A stretch of DNA of 34,320 nucleotides from Cyclobacteriaceae bacterium. Its GTDB lineage: Bacteria; Bacteroidota; Bacteroidia; Cytophagales; Cyclobacteriaceae. Every line of letters begins with the position of its first letter. The stretch's first letter is position 1. Below are positions 16,948 to 25,270 of this stretch, piece by piece. The position numbers were made by a program, and so were the translations under genes. Location: contig WGED01000695.1 of assembly GCA_015492915.1 (NCBI GenBank), positions 1-34,320 on the forward strand, in the 5' to 3' direction. The notes beneath the pieces are model-generated. The model did no database searches and had not been told where the DNA came from. It worked only from the letters and a program-made list of their open reading frames with translations.

Positions 16948-18531
16948 TTATCCATTCATGGAAACGAGGAACTCCTCGTTGCTTCTTGTCCCTTTCATTT
17001 TACTCAGCAGGAATTCCATGGCCTCTGTCGAGTTCATGTCAGACATGAATTTTCTCAGTATCCATACTCTTTGCAGGAACTCCTGATCGAGCAGCAGTTC
17101 TTCGCGCCTTGTACCGGAAGCCGGTACGTCGATGGCCGGATAGATGCGTTTGTTCGAGAGTTTTCTGTCAAGTACAAGTTCCATATTACCTGTTCCCTTG
17201 AATTCTTCAAAGATCACTTCATCCATCTTCGAACCTGTTTCGATCAGGGCTGTGGCAATAATGGTCAGCGAGCCGCCATTCTCGACATTCCTCGCAGCGC
17301 CAAAGAATCGCTTAGGCTTGTGGAGGGCATTGGCGTCGACACCACCTGATAATATTTTACCAGATGAAGGCACAACAGTGTTATGAGCGCGCGCCAGCCT
17401 TGTGATTGAGTCAAGCAAAATCACAACATCATGACCGCACTCAACCATTCTCTTGGCTTTTTCGAGTACGATACTTGCCACTTTCACATGTCGTTCAGCT
17501 TGTTCGTCGAAGGTAGATGAAATGACTTCGGCTTTTACGCTTCTCGCCATATCCGTTACTTCTTCCGGCCTTTCGTCGATGAGCAGGATTATGAGATAAA
17601 CCTCCGGATGATTCTCGGCAATGGCGTTGGCGATATTTTGCAACAGCACGGTTTTACCCGTCTTGGGTTGTGCCACAATCATACCCCGCTGGCCTTTTCC
17701 GATGGGAGCAAACATATCCAGAATCCTGGTTGAATAATTGCCCGGCGAAGTGCAGAGATTGATCTTTTCCTGCGGAAAGAGGGGCGTCAGATATTCAAAC
17801 GGTACCCTGTCCCGGATTTCATCCGTCGTCTTGCCGTTTACCGTCTCGACTCTGAGCAAGGCAAAATATTTTTCACCTTCTTTAGGAGGCCTTATCTGAC
17901 CTTTCACAGTGTCACCCGTTTTAAGACCGAAAAGCTTAATCTGCGATGGTGATACATAAATATCGTCAGGGCTGGCGAGATAGTTGTAATCAGAAGATCT
18001 CAAAAATCCATAGCCGTCCTGCATGATTTCCAGTACACCCTCATTTGCAATAGCGCCGTCAAATTCTTTGATATTCGCTTTAAACTTTTTCTGTTCGGGT
18101 TTTTCCGGCTCCGGTTCCTTGGCTTTTCTGACCTTTTCCGGTTGAGGGCTTTCTTTCTTTTTCGGCTTTGAACTGTCGGTATCGAACGAAACGATCGACG
18201 GGTCAAAATCCATGGAAAGCGATTGCAACAGTTCCTCCGGGCTCATTTCCGAGGCCTCCGCAGGCTTTTCCTCAGATGGCGCCGGAGGCTCTTCGGTCGT
18301 CTTTTTCACATTTTCACGCTTGATGCGGATTTTTCTCTTCTTCTCCTCCTTTACTTCCTCCTTTTTAGTTTCTTTAGGTGCAGGCTCTACGGGATTGGAA
18401 GCCTGAAAATCAAGGATTTTGTAGATAAGTTCTTTTTTGGGGAGTTTTTTGAAGTTTTTAAGCCCAAGCTCTTCTGCGATTTCTTTCAGTTCCGAAAGCA
18501 ATCGCACATTTAATTCTTGAATTGTGTACAT
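16948..18531 (-). CDS. rho: Transcription termination factor Rho
   Basis: A hexameric RNA-dependent ATPase/translocase that terminates transcription, 527 residues against about 419 in E. coli. The Rho_N SAP-like domain (1-45) is followed by a Lys/Glu/Pro-rich insertion at about 46-150. The cold-shock RNA-binding domain comes next (about 160-230, GVLEIMQDGYGFLRSSDYNY). The ATPase has Walker A AQPKTGKT (287-294), LIDERPEEVTDM (317-328), the Walker B region DVVILLDSITRLARA (368-382), the Q-loop PSSGKILSGGVD (388-399) and the R-loop NKRIYPAIDV. The charged insertion is a known feature of Rho in Bacteroidota and Actinobacteria, thought to aid RNA binding. All catalytic elements look intact. rho and serS diverge from a 267-bp region. 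Confidence 0.97.
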   Translation of the reverse strand: MYTIQELNVRLLSELKEIAEELGLKNFKKLPKKELIYKILDFQASNPVEPAPKETKKEEVKEEKKRKIRIKRENVKKTTEEPPAPSEEKPAEASEMSPEELLQSLSMDFDPSIVSFDTDSSKPKKKESPQPEKVRKAKEPEPEKPEQKKFKANIKEFDGAIANEGVLEIMQDGYGFLRSSDYNYLASPDDIYVSPSQIKLFGLKTGDTVKGQIRPPKEGEKYFALLRVETVNGKTTDEIRDRVPFEYLTPLFPQEKINLCTSPGNYSTRILDMFAPIGKGQRGMIVAQPKTGKTVLLQNIANAIAENHPEVYLIILLIDERPEEVTDMARSVKAEVISSTFDEQAERHVKVASIVLEKAKRMVECGHDVVILLDSITRLARAHNTVVPSSGKILSGGVDANALHKPKRFFGAARNVENGGSLTIIATALIETGSKMDEVIFEEFKGTGNMELVLDRKLSNKRIYPAIDVPASGTRREELLLDQEFLQRVWILRKFMSDMNSTEAMEFLLSKMKGTRSNEEFLVSMNG

Positions 18532-18755
18532 ATTTTAATAGAAATCTCTCGTGAGATTACACATTGATAAAATGAAATAATAAAGTGATACCTGATTTAG
18601 GTTATTAAATAGAAAATGAAATTCTTAGGGATTTACCTAAAAGTAAAAAATCTATTTGAAGATAATTTATGCAAGTATAGACTACTCAATCTTTTTAATC
18701 AAGTATTTAGGATAAATTTCGTCCGGCACTGCTTGTTTATTGTTAAAAAGTGCAT

Positions 18756-18783
18756 TTTGATTGACTAAAATCACCTACATTTG
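18756..18783 (+). promoter_or_regulatory. Putative Bacteroidota promoter for serS
   Basis: An exact -7 box TACATTTG lies at 18776-18783, with TTTG (18756-18759) 16 bp upstream as a -33 candidate. The predicted start near 18790 leaves a leader of only about 9 nt before ATG 18799. The spacer is shorter than the consensus of about 19. Confidence 0.45.
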
Positions 18784-18798
18784 CCAAAAATTTTTGAA

Positions 18799-20073
18799 AT
18801 GTTACGAATTGCAGACATAAAAAAAGACAAGAAGAGGATCATTGCCGGTTTGGCGAAAAAAAGGGTTGAAAATGCCCGGGAAGTCATAGAAGACCTTTTG
18901 ATGCTCGACGAACAGCGCAGGCACACGCAGGCCGAACTGGACAGTGTACTGAACGAATCAAAAACGATTTCAAAGCAGATAGGCGCCCTGATGAAAGCGG
19001 GTGACAGGGAAGGGGCGGAACAGGCCAAACAACAAACAGGCGCCCTGAAAGCCCGCAGCAAGAGCTTGCAGGAACAGTTGAGAAATATCGAAGAAAAACT
19101 TATCCGGCGCCTGTATAATATTCCTAACGCTGCCAATGAAAAAGTGCCGGAAGGTGCGACACCTGAAGACAATGTAGTGGTGCTGGAGCATGGCGCCGTG
19201 CCGCAATTGCCCGAAGGAGCCCTGCCGCACTGGGAGCTGATCGAAAAGTATGATATCATCGACTTTGAGTTGGGTAACAAGATCACAGGCGCGGGATTCC
19301 CTGTTTATAAAGGTAAAGGCGCCAAACTGCAGCGTGCACTCATCAATTTTTTTCTGCATGAGGCTGAAAAGGCGGGCTATCTGGAGATACAGCCTCCCGT
19401 TATCATTAATTCCGATTCCGGCTACGGCACGGGACAGCTCCCTGACAAGGAAGGGCAGATGTACGGCATCGTGGATAGTGACCTGTATCTGATCCCGACT
19501 GCCGAGGTGCCCATTACCAACCTGTACCGTAATGTAATTATGAAAGATGAACAATTACCTGTGATGAACGTGGGCTACACCCCCTGCTTCAGGCGTGAGG
19601 CGGGCTCATGGGGCGCCCATGTCCGTGGGCTCAACAGGCTGCACCAGTTCGACAAGGTGGAGATCGTGCAGATCAGAAAGCCGGAGGAATCATATCAGGC
19701 ATTGGAGGAGATGTGCGTCTATGTGGAAGGCCTGCTCGAAAAGCTCGAACTGCCATTCAGGAAAGTACTGCTGTGCGGTGGCGATCTTGGCTTCACATCT
19801 GCGATCACCTATGACATGGAGGTCTTTTCTGCCGCACAAAACAAATGGCTGGAAGTGAGTTCTATCAGCAATTTTGAAACATACCAGGCCAACAGACTGA
19901 AGCTGAGGTATAAAACTACAGAAGGTAAAACAGAGTTGTTGCATACACTCAATGGCAGCGCTTTGGCATTGCCGCGCATTGTGGCGGCTATCCTCGAAAA
20001 CAACCAGTCTGGAGAGGGTATCCGTGTACCGGAAGTGCTGCAACCATACACTGGATTTGATGCGATCGATTGA
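18799..20073 (+). CDS. serS: Seryl-tRNA synthetase
   Basis: A class II aminoacyl-tRNA synthetase that charges tRNA-Ser (and tRNA-Sec where present), 424 residues, normal length. The N-terminal tRNA-binding coiled coil spans about 27-100 (rich in Glu, Lys and Gln). The catalytic domain shows the motif 1 region VQRALINFF-type helix, motif 2 FRREAGSWG with HQFDKVE, and motif 3 NGSALALPRIVAAILENNQ. EVSSISNFETYQANR between motifs 2 and 3 is diagnostic for SerRS. I place the start at ATG 18799 (MLRIADIKKDK), which matches SerRS N-termini. A TTG 18 bp upstream would add six residues and overlaps the promoter box. Confidence 0.97.
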   Translation: MLRIADIKKDKKRIIAGLAKKRVENAREVIEDLLMLDEQRRHTQAELDSVLNESKTISKQIGALMKAGDREGAEQAKQQTGALKARSKSLQEQLRNIEEKLIRRLYNIPNAANEKVPEGATPEDNVVVLEHGAVPQLPEGALPHWELIEKYDIIDFELGNKITGAGFPVYKGKGAKLQRALINFFLHEAEKAGYLEIQPPVIINSDSGYGTGQLPDKEGQMYGIVDSDLYLIPTAEVPITNLYRNVIMKDEQLPVMNVGYTPCFRREAGSWGAHVRGLNRLHQFDKVEIVQIRKPEESYQALEEMCVYVEGLLEKLELPFRKVLLCGGDLGFTSAITYDMEVFSAAQNKWLEVSSISNFETYQANRLKLRYKTTEGKTELLHTLNGSALALPRIVAAILENNQSGEGIRVPEVLQPYTGFDAID

Positions 20074-20110
20074 GAATTATATGATTCTCATGAAGAAATC
20101 ATGATTTTTC
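20071..20110. terminator. Two adjacent hairpins between convergent serS and DUF4286 genes
   Basis: TGAGAAT (20071-20077) pairs with ATTCTCA (20084-20090) and includes the serS stop codon. Next is the palindrome AAATCATGATTT (20096-20107), flanked by GAAG and TTTC. The second hairpin is AT-rich with a T-run arm and probably acts as a terminator, possibly for both strands. Stems are moderate and neither is GC-rich. Confidence 0.4.
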
Positions 20111-20119
20111 GAATGCAAC

Positions 20120-20425
20120 TCAATCAACCGATTCGAGCAAGGTCATAAATGATACATGCTTATAGCGGAAAGTCTCATTATGTTTCCTGGTGATTTTCCG
20201 GGCATATTGCTCCAAATACCTGTCCGCCTTGTCGAGCGAATCGGTGAAAAATTGCAGGGAATATGTAAACCCTTCATTTTCGGTTTCATTGAGCAGTCTG
20301 AACAGCTTGTGCCCCGAAAATAACCCCGTTTCCATGACAAACGGGATATATTCTTCCCGTATCCAGCGGAGCCACTCATCCCTGATCTCCGGTTCAATAT
20401 TGAAAGTGATATTATAAAGATGCAT
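20120..20425 (-). CDS. DUF4286 family protein
   Basis: A 101-residue soluble protein. It shows the family pattern: an N-terminal strand YNITFNIEPEIRDEWLRWI, then the helix EEYIPFVMETGLFSGHKLFRLL, a second strand pair TYSLQFFTDSLDKADRYLEQ, and the C-terminal RYKHVSFMTLLE. The fold resembles a small ferredoxin-like alpha/beta domain (Dabb or antibiotic monooxygenase type), which is inference from the strand-helix pattern. Function is unknown; the family is common in Bacteroidota. It stands alone on its strand, converging on serS. Confidence 0.85.
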   Translation of the reverse strand: MHLYNITFNIEPEIRDEWLRWIREEYIPFVMETGLFSGHKLFRLLNETENEGFTYSLQFFTDSLDKADRYLEQYARKITRKHNETFRYKHVSFMTLLESVD

Positions 20426-20610
20426 ATGTCATGAGAATTTGGGCAAAATTGCTAAATATTCATGGCAATCAAAAGGGCAGGGGTTGTCACTGTGGCGGAT
20501 ATCGGATCATTCTCAAAATCTCATAAATCATTCAAAAAATTTCATACACTCTCTGCGATCATTAATCCGTAAATTAAGGTATCACTCACGATTCCTTAAA
20601 CAATTGAAAA

Positions 20611-20931
20611 ATGATTGAAGACGAGCTAAGAATACTGACAGTTGAATCAGGTAATGATATTACCATGAAACAACATGAAATGATTGCGGAACGGTTTAAT
20701 TCCATGGTCGGGATTAAACTGCGTAGTTGCAGCCGCCGTACTATTAAAATCGAATATTTTGCCCATCTTTTCAGTGAACAGGCTGTTCGGGAAGAGCTGA
20801 GTAGTCTGGGGATAACCTTTAAAAAGAAAAGAAAAGGAAACCTTTTCGAAAGGTTATTGAATTCCATCACTAAGGATAATGTAAAAGCATTCGGCGGTAA
20901 AAGAATCGACTGCTGCGACCTGAATCCATGA
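20611..20931 (+). CDS. Small hypothetical protein with C-terminal CCDLN motif
   Basis: A 106-residue soluble protein of no family I can name. The N-terminal half (MIEDELRILTVESGNDITMKQ onward) alternates strand and helix. A basic centre (RSCSRRTIKIEYF, then FKKKRKGNLFERLL) follows, and it ends KAFGGKRIDCCDLNP. The paired Cys at residues 101-102 near the C-terminus could bind a metal or form a redox site. There is no signal peptide. The gene is monocistronic, between DUF4286 and the convergent PspC-GIN gene. The ATG is the only reasonable start. Codon use matches its neighbours. Confidence 0.65.
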   Translation: MIEDELRILTVESGNDITMKQHEMIAERFNSMVGIKLRSCSRRTIKIEYFAHLFSEQAVREELSSLGITFKKKRKGNLFERLLNSITKDNVKAFGGKRIDCCDLNP

Positions 20932-21127
20932 ATCTGAATTTCACAGAGGCGTCATGAGAAAATGGCAATTTTTTGTGCTGGCGGGAAGGAGATTTCCACG
21001 CGGGGGTCTTTCCTTTCCGACTCAGATCAATAATGACCCTTTTCTCATAGCCCGGCTTTGAGGGCCACAAAAGATTATTGAAAAAAAGCTTTGTTCGTCA
21101 ATGCTTTAAGCGTTTCATTAATTATCT

Positions 21128-21142
21128 CCCGAATTATTCGGG
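21128..21142 (-). terminator. Short hairpin directly after the PspC-GIN stop
   Basis: CCCGAA and TTCGGG arms around TTA lie immediately downstream of the TAA at 21143-21145. A clear T-run is missing on the minus strand, so termination would be weak or Rho-assisted. The remaining 190 bp up to the CCDLN gene hold only a 35-codon plus-strand ORF (20954-21061) of doubtful status. Confidence 0.3.
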
Positions 21143-23566
21143 TTAATCCTTTGTCACCCTGCTACCGGCAGTCTTTTCGATCTCTACACTGGCATTGCCG
21201 CGATAATGTACATTACTGGCGCCCTTAGCGTCAATGGTCAGTCGCTTTTTAGCATATACCCTGGCCGACGATGCACTTCTGGTCTCAATATTTACCTCGT
21301 CGGCTATGAAATCGTATGATTCGAGGGTTGAGGCGCCACTGATTTTTGCTGTCAGTTTTTCGCCCTGGCCCGTTAGCCTGAGTTTGGCTGCGCCATCCAC
21401 TTCTGCATCGAGGTAGTCGGTTTTTATATCCATCTCTGCATAAGCAGCCCCCGACATTTTGATATCGATCATGTCTTCTTCAATACCACTGATATAAGCC
21501 CTGCTGGCACCTCCGAGATTGATCGCTTTGAGTTCGGGCACAACAATATAAATCTTGACGGGATTTTCCTTTCTCTTTTTGAAAATTGATTCAGGCCCTC
21601 TGTAGTCCAGGGATAATGTGTTCTCTGTTTTGTCCACAATCACATCGTTCACCATATCTTTTGGGCCGTTGATGATGAGCTCATGGCCGGAACCTTGTTT
21701 AATATATAGTGTAAAAGGAATACTCGTGATCACTTCCGTAAATCTGCCCACGTCGTAATTTCGCTGATAACCTTTTATGTCCCAGCTTGTTTTGTCACCG
21801 GTATCAGCCTTGCTTTCTTCAGGCTCAGGGCAGGTAATGCATTTCAGCCCTTTTTCATCAAAGGTCCAAACATTATCCCTGAGCATCCTGTTGCTGTATC
21901 CCTGGCGATACATATAAATGCCGAGCAAATGTTTCAGATTTTCATCAATAACAAATTTCTGTCCTTTGGGGATGTAAAGCGTCATGTTAAGGTGTTGATT
22001 TCTGAATCCCGCCCCTTCACCGAAGTTGAGCATTGAGTTGAATAAAAAGACGGAATCCTGCACTTCGACATTATATATGATCTTTTTGGCATTTTCAACG
22101 GCTTCTTCCCGCGTTTTGCCTTTGGCATAATAATTTTGTTCGAGCATGATTACGGAGTCATCCGCCGGTTTGATGGTGAGCGAAATAAGCTCAAACTGAT
22201 CCTCTCCGATATCATTAAAACGTAAAATCGCCGTTTTCCCATGGAGGTCATAGTTCTTAACGGTAGTGTATTTCCCGTCCATGCGGAAATTACTGATATA
22301 GCGGGGTACGGTGAAGCTGAGCACGATCACGCTGATAAGCCAGAGTGCAAGCAGCGACCAGTTTATTTTTGAGTTTACCACATTCCGTTTCATAATAATT
22401 ATGAGTCCGAGCAAGGCGAGGTAGAAAGACATGATGCCCAATACTACCGATAGAGCGATGCCGGAAATGAGTCCTACATCATTTTTAATCACCTCAAGGG
22501 GGTAGAGGACATTGAGATCGCTCCCGGCGAACAGTCCTATCATGATGCCACTGGTGATGAGTATAGCCAGGATACCGCTCAGCCCTGCCAAAGTAAGTAT
22601 CACACCGAATATCACCCTGATCGCTTCGACAAGGAACAACATAAACGGACCGAGGGCCTTGGATAAAAAGCCAAACAGGGCTGCGATCAATCTGAACGGG
22701 AAAAGGAATATTTTCACGAATATATTTTCCTCGCCTTCTTCCACCTTCAGGCTCTTCTTAATGTTAGACTCAATGCTACTCAGTGTGACGGGCTGCCCCT
22801 GCATTTCCATTTTATCCGTTAGGGTTTTTGCCTCAGGCAGTATGATCCAGAGCAATATGTAGAGGATCAGCCCCGTACCTGCAAAGAATATGCTGATGAA
22901 AAACAACAGTCTGACAATGACTACATCGATACCGAAATATGCCGCAATACCTCCCGATACGCCGCCCAGCACTTTGTTGTCCGGATCGCGGTACATTTTT
23001 TTAATCTTCTTTTTCTCAACTAAGTCATCCGAAGGCGGGATGATGATCCACATTACTATATAACCGAGCAGCAATACCCCACCGATGGAAGGTAATTTGG
23101 ATACTCCGAAAAACAGCAGCATGTAGATAAGCCTGATCCACAACGGATCAATGCTGAAGTAGTAGGCAATGCCTGAGAGCACACCGGCGAGCAATTTCCT
23201 TTTTGTATCACGGTACAATCGTTTCGGTTCCTGCACCACCTGCGGCCCTTCTTCCTGAGTTTCTTCCTCTTCATCCATTCTGTATGTACTTTCCTCCTCA
23301 GCGGCCTGAAAATCTTTGATGCTTCCCATCGTCGCTATCAGCGATTCGACATCTTCCTTTTCGATTACCTGCTTGCCGCCCTCCTTGAGCTTTGAGAGAA
23401 AAATCTCAGCGATGCGCGTCTCAATGTCAGAGATGATTTCGAGGCTGTCTTCAAAAGTAGAGAAATATCTGTTGATGGATTCGAGGTATTCTTTGAGTTG
23501 GTCGTAGCCGTCTTCTTCTATGTGAAATATAATACCGCTTATGTTGATACTGATATTCTTTTTCAT
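21143..23566 (-). CDS. PspC domain (duplicated) and GIN domain membrane protein
   Basis: An 807-residue inner-membrane protein. It opens with a cytoplasmic region (1-114) holding an acidic linker. Two tandem PspC units follow at about 115-178 (KRLYRDTKRKLLAGVLSGIA) and 189-247 (KKMYRDPDNKVLGGVSGGIA), each with a transmembrane hairpin. Further membrane helices lie at about 290-430. A large exported or peripheral C-terminal region ends in a GIN/DUF2807-type beta-helix (about 600-800), with repeated strand-turn units such as INLGGASRAYISG and IKMSGAAYAEMDI. PspC proteins sense or relay envelope stress in other bacteria; the fusion to GIN is a Bacteroidota arrangement. It starts 8 bp after the PadR stop, so PadR and this protein form an operon, probably autoregulated. 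Confidence 0.9.
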   Translation of the reverse strand: MKKNISINISGIIFHIEEDGYDQLKEYLESINRYFSTFEDSLEIISDIETRIAEIFLSKLKEGGKQVIEKEDVESLIATMGSIKDFQAAEEESTYRMDEEEETQEEGPQVVQEPKRLYRDTKRKLLAGVLSGIAYYFSIDPLWIRLIYMLLFFGVSKLPSIGGVLLLGYIVMWIIIPPSDDLVEKKKIKKMYRDPDNKVLGGVSGGIAAYFGIDVVIVRLLFFISIFFAGTGLILYILLWIILPEAKTLTDKMEMQGQPVTLSSIESNIKKSLKVEEGEENIFVKIFLFPFRLIAALFGFLSKALGPFMLFLVEAIRVIFGVILTLAGLSGILAILITSGIMIGLFAGSDLNVLYPLEVIKNDVGLISGIALSVVLGIMSFYLALLGLIIIMKRNVVNSKINWSLLALWLISVIVLSFTVPRYISNFRMDGKYTTVKNYDLHGKTAILRFNDIGEDQFELISLTIKPADDSVIMLEQNYYAKGKTREEAVENAKKIIYNVEVQDSVFLFNSMLNFGEGAGFRNQHLNMTLYIPKGQKFVIDENLKHLLGIYMYRQGYSNRMLRDNVWTFDEKGLKCITCPEPEESKADTGDKTSWDIKGYQRNYDVGRFTEVITSIPFTLYIKQGSGHELIINGPKDMVNDVIVDKTENTLSLDYRGPESIFKKRKENPVKIYIVVPELKAINLGGASRAYISGIEEDMIDIKMSGAAYAEMDIKTDYLDAEVDGAAKLRLTGQGEKLTAKISGASTLESYDFIADEVNIETRSASSARVYAKKRLTIDAKGASNVHYRGNASVEIEKTAGSRVTKD

Positions 23567-23574
23567 CTTTATGG

Positions 23575-23925
23575 TTATTTAGAGGAATCTTTCTTTACTG
23601 ACGATTTAATGATCTTATTGGTTGAATCTACCAGCTCTTTCCACGTTTTGTCGAGCTGGCTCAAAAATTCACTGCCTTTATTTGTGAGCGTATAATACTT
23701 TCGTGGCGGGCCCGAAGTGGATTCCACCCATTTATATTCGACCAGTCCCGCTTTGCGCAGTCTTGTCAGTAATGGGTATAATGTGCCCTCCACCACAATG
23801 ATCCTAGCCGATGTCAGCTCTTCGAGCATGTCCGAGGCATATACTTCACCCCTCGAAATTATGTGTAAAATACAAAATTCGAGGATGCCTTTTCTCATTT
23901 GTACCTGCGTGTTTTCAACCTTCAT
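23575..23925 (-). CDS. PadR family transcriptional regulator
   Basis: A 116-residue DNA-binding repressor. The PadR winged helix is intact: MRKGILEFCILHIISRGEVY (helix 1), ASDMLEELTSARIIVVEGTLYPLL (recognition helix region), TRLRKAGLVEYKWVES, and the wing GPPRKYYTLTNKG. A short C-terminal dimerisation helix follows (residues 85-116). This is the small class with one C-terminal helix (subfamily 2-like). In Firmicutes and other phyla such regulators commonly control adjacent membrane or transporter genes. It is transcribed just ahead of the PspC-GIN gene. A perfect inverted repeat 41-65 bp upstream of its start is the obvious autoregulatory operator candidate. Confidence 0.93.
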   Translation of the reverse strand: MKVENTQVQMRKGILEFCILHIISRGEVYASDMLEELTSARIIVVEGTLYPLLTRLRKAGLVEYKWVESTSGPPRKYYTLTNKGSEFLSQLDKTWKELVDSTNKIIKSSVKKDSSK

Positions 23926-23965
23926 CTCATTTTTTTTAATATGTTCTCATTACAATGTTACGGAA

Positions 23966-23990
23966 TAGTACCTTGTATGGCCAGGTACTA
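23966..23990. promoter_or_regulatory. Perfect 8-bp inverted repeat, candidate PadR operator
   Basis: TAGTACCT (23966-23973) and AGGTACTA (23983-23990) are exact reverse complements, 9 bp apart, 17 bp centre to centre. They lie upstream of the PadR gene in the divergent PadR/PorV-like region. A weaker second repeat is GTATTA (24009-24014) with TAATAC (24028-24033). Confidence 0.55.
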
Positions 23991-24150
23991 AGTAAAAAAT
24001 ATTAGCTTGTATTAAAAAATCTTAGTATAATACAATGAAAACAAAACAAAATACAAGCATTGTGATTGGCAGATTGCTTTTTTTACAAAATTACCAGAGC
24101 GAGAGGTTACAGAATATTGACGTCAGAGATAAAAAATATCCTGATGTTAT

Positions 24151-24158
24151 TACTTTTG
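24151..24158 (+). promoter_or_regulatory. Putative -7 box for the PorV-like/PorU2 operon
   Basis: TACTTTTG exactly fits TAnnTTTG. It ends 25 bp before the TTG start at 24184, giving a leader of about 18 nt. No TTG or TTTG lies at the usual -33 distance, so support is partial. Confidence 0.4.
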
Positions 24159-24183
24159 TAACAATACCAAACAAGCGACGGGG

Positions 24184-25263
24184 TTGAGGAGCCTTTACCT
24201 GATATTTTTCGTGTTTTTCTCTTTCACTGTATTTGGGCAGATCACTGCACCAAAGTACAGTAATGAATTTTTGTCGATAGGTGTAGGGGCCAGGGCACTC
24301 GGCATGTCAAATAGTGTCGTGTCGAATGTGTCGGATGGGACGGCGGTGTACTGGAATCCGGCGGGGCTGTTGTCAATCCCCGATAAATATGAAGTCAATC
24401 TCATGCATGCGGAGTACTTTGCAGGCATCGCCAATTATGATTTCCTCAGTTTTGCTATGCCGATCGACACAGTGAGCCATTTAGGGTTCAGTATCATCAG
24501 GTTTGGCATAGATGACATTCCTGACACCCGCTTTCTCTATGATGCCAATGGCAGCATCAACTACGACAAAATCCGCTTTTTTTCTGCGGCTGACTATGCT
24601 TTTCTCTTTTCATATGCCCGCCGGCTTCCGATACTCGGAGGCATAAGTTTGGCAGGCAATTTCAAGGTAGTACATCGCTCCGTGGGTGATTTTGCCTCGG
24701 CATGGGGCTTCGGGCTCGATGTCGGAGCACAAAAGGTTATAGGCTCATGGCAGCTGGGATTGATGCTTCGCGACATTACCGGAACATTTAATGCATGGTC
24801 TCACAATGCTTCTCTCGTCGAGGATGTGTATGCCCTTACGGGAAATATTATCCCTGTCTCTTCCATCGAGGTCACCTTGCCGAGAATGATCTTCGGCGTC
24901 ACAAAGAATTTTGAGTTTGGGGACAGGTTCGGAATACTCGCTGCCGCTGATCTTGAGTTTACTTTCGACGGCAAACGCAATGTTGCCATCAAAACGGATG
25001 TATTTTCAATCAATCCGATGGTCGGTGTTGAGATGAATTATGCAAAGATCGCTTATGTGCGACTGGGAGCCGGTCGGTTTCAGCGCGTTGAAGGATTCAG
25101 AAGCAATGCCTACACTTCATGGCAACCTAATTTTGGCCTTGGTATAAAGATAAAAGTGCTCAGGATCGATTATGCGATGACCGATTTTTCAGACAGCGCA
25201 GAATCACTCTATTCTCATGTTTTCTCTCTGGCTGTTAGGTTTAATGACAAAAAAGATAAATGA
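24184..25263 (+). CDS. PorV/PorQ family outer-membrane protein
   Basis: A 359-residue outer-membrane beta-barrel. A signal peptide (MRSLYLIFFVFFSFTVFGQ) precedes the family opening ITAPKYSNEFLSIGVGARAL and the GTAVYWNPAGL block shared with FadL-like barrels. Regular amphipathic strands run to the end (RIDYAMTDFSD, LYSHVFSLAVRFN). PorV (LptO) shuttles T9SS cargo to the PorU sortase at the cell surface; PorQ is a related component. Which of the two, or a third paralogue, cannot be told here. No in-frame ATG lies before residue 40, and an upstream stop at 24142 limits the N-terminus, so the start is TTG 24184. The PorU2-like gene follows 8 bp after its stop, implying cotranscription and joint action. 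Confidence 0.85.
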   Translation: MRSLYLIFFVFFSFTVFGQITAPKYSNEFLSIGVGARALGMSNSVVSNVSDGTAVYWNPAGLLSIPDKYEVNLMHAEYFAGIANYDFLSFAMPIDTVSHLGFSIIRFGIDDIPDTRFLYDANGSINYDKIRFFSAADYAFLFSYARRLPILGGISLAGNFKVVHRSVGDFASAWGFGLDVGAQKVIGSWQLGLMLRDITGTFNAWSHNASLVEDVYALTGNIIPVSSIEVTLPRMIFGVTKNFEFGDRFGILAAADLEFTFDGKRNVAIKTDVFSINPMVGVEMNYAKIAYVRLGAGRFQRVEGFRSNAYTSWQPNFGLGIKIKVLRIDYAMTDFSDSAESLYSHVFSLAVRFNDKKDK

Positions 25264-25270
25264 CGACTGC

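Noticed and set aside
20954..21061. 35-codon plus-strand ORF after the CCDLN gene, with an AGAGG just upstream
   Set aside because: Short and in a region with a distant inverted repeat (ATGAGAAAA/TTTTCTCAT), with no family or signal features. Kept only as a remark.
24035..24187. 50-codon ATG ORF between PadR and the PorV-like gene
   Set aside because: It covers the putative promoter and the TTG start of the PorV-like gene, has no recognisable protein features, and ends just past that start.
25217..25270. Upstream ATG of the PorU2-like gene
   Set aside because: It overlaps the PorV-like gene, and the classic signal peptide begins at ATG 25271.
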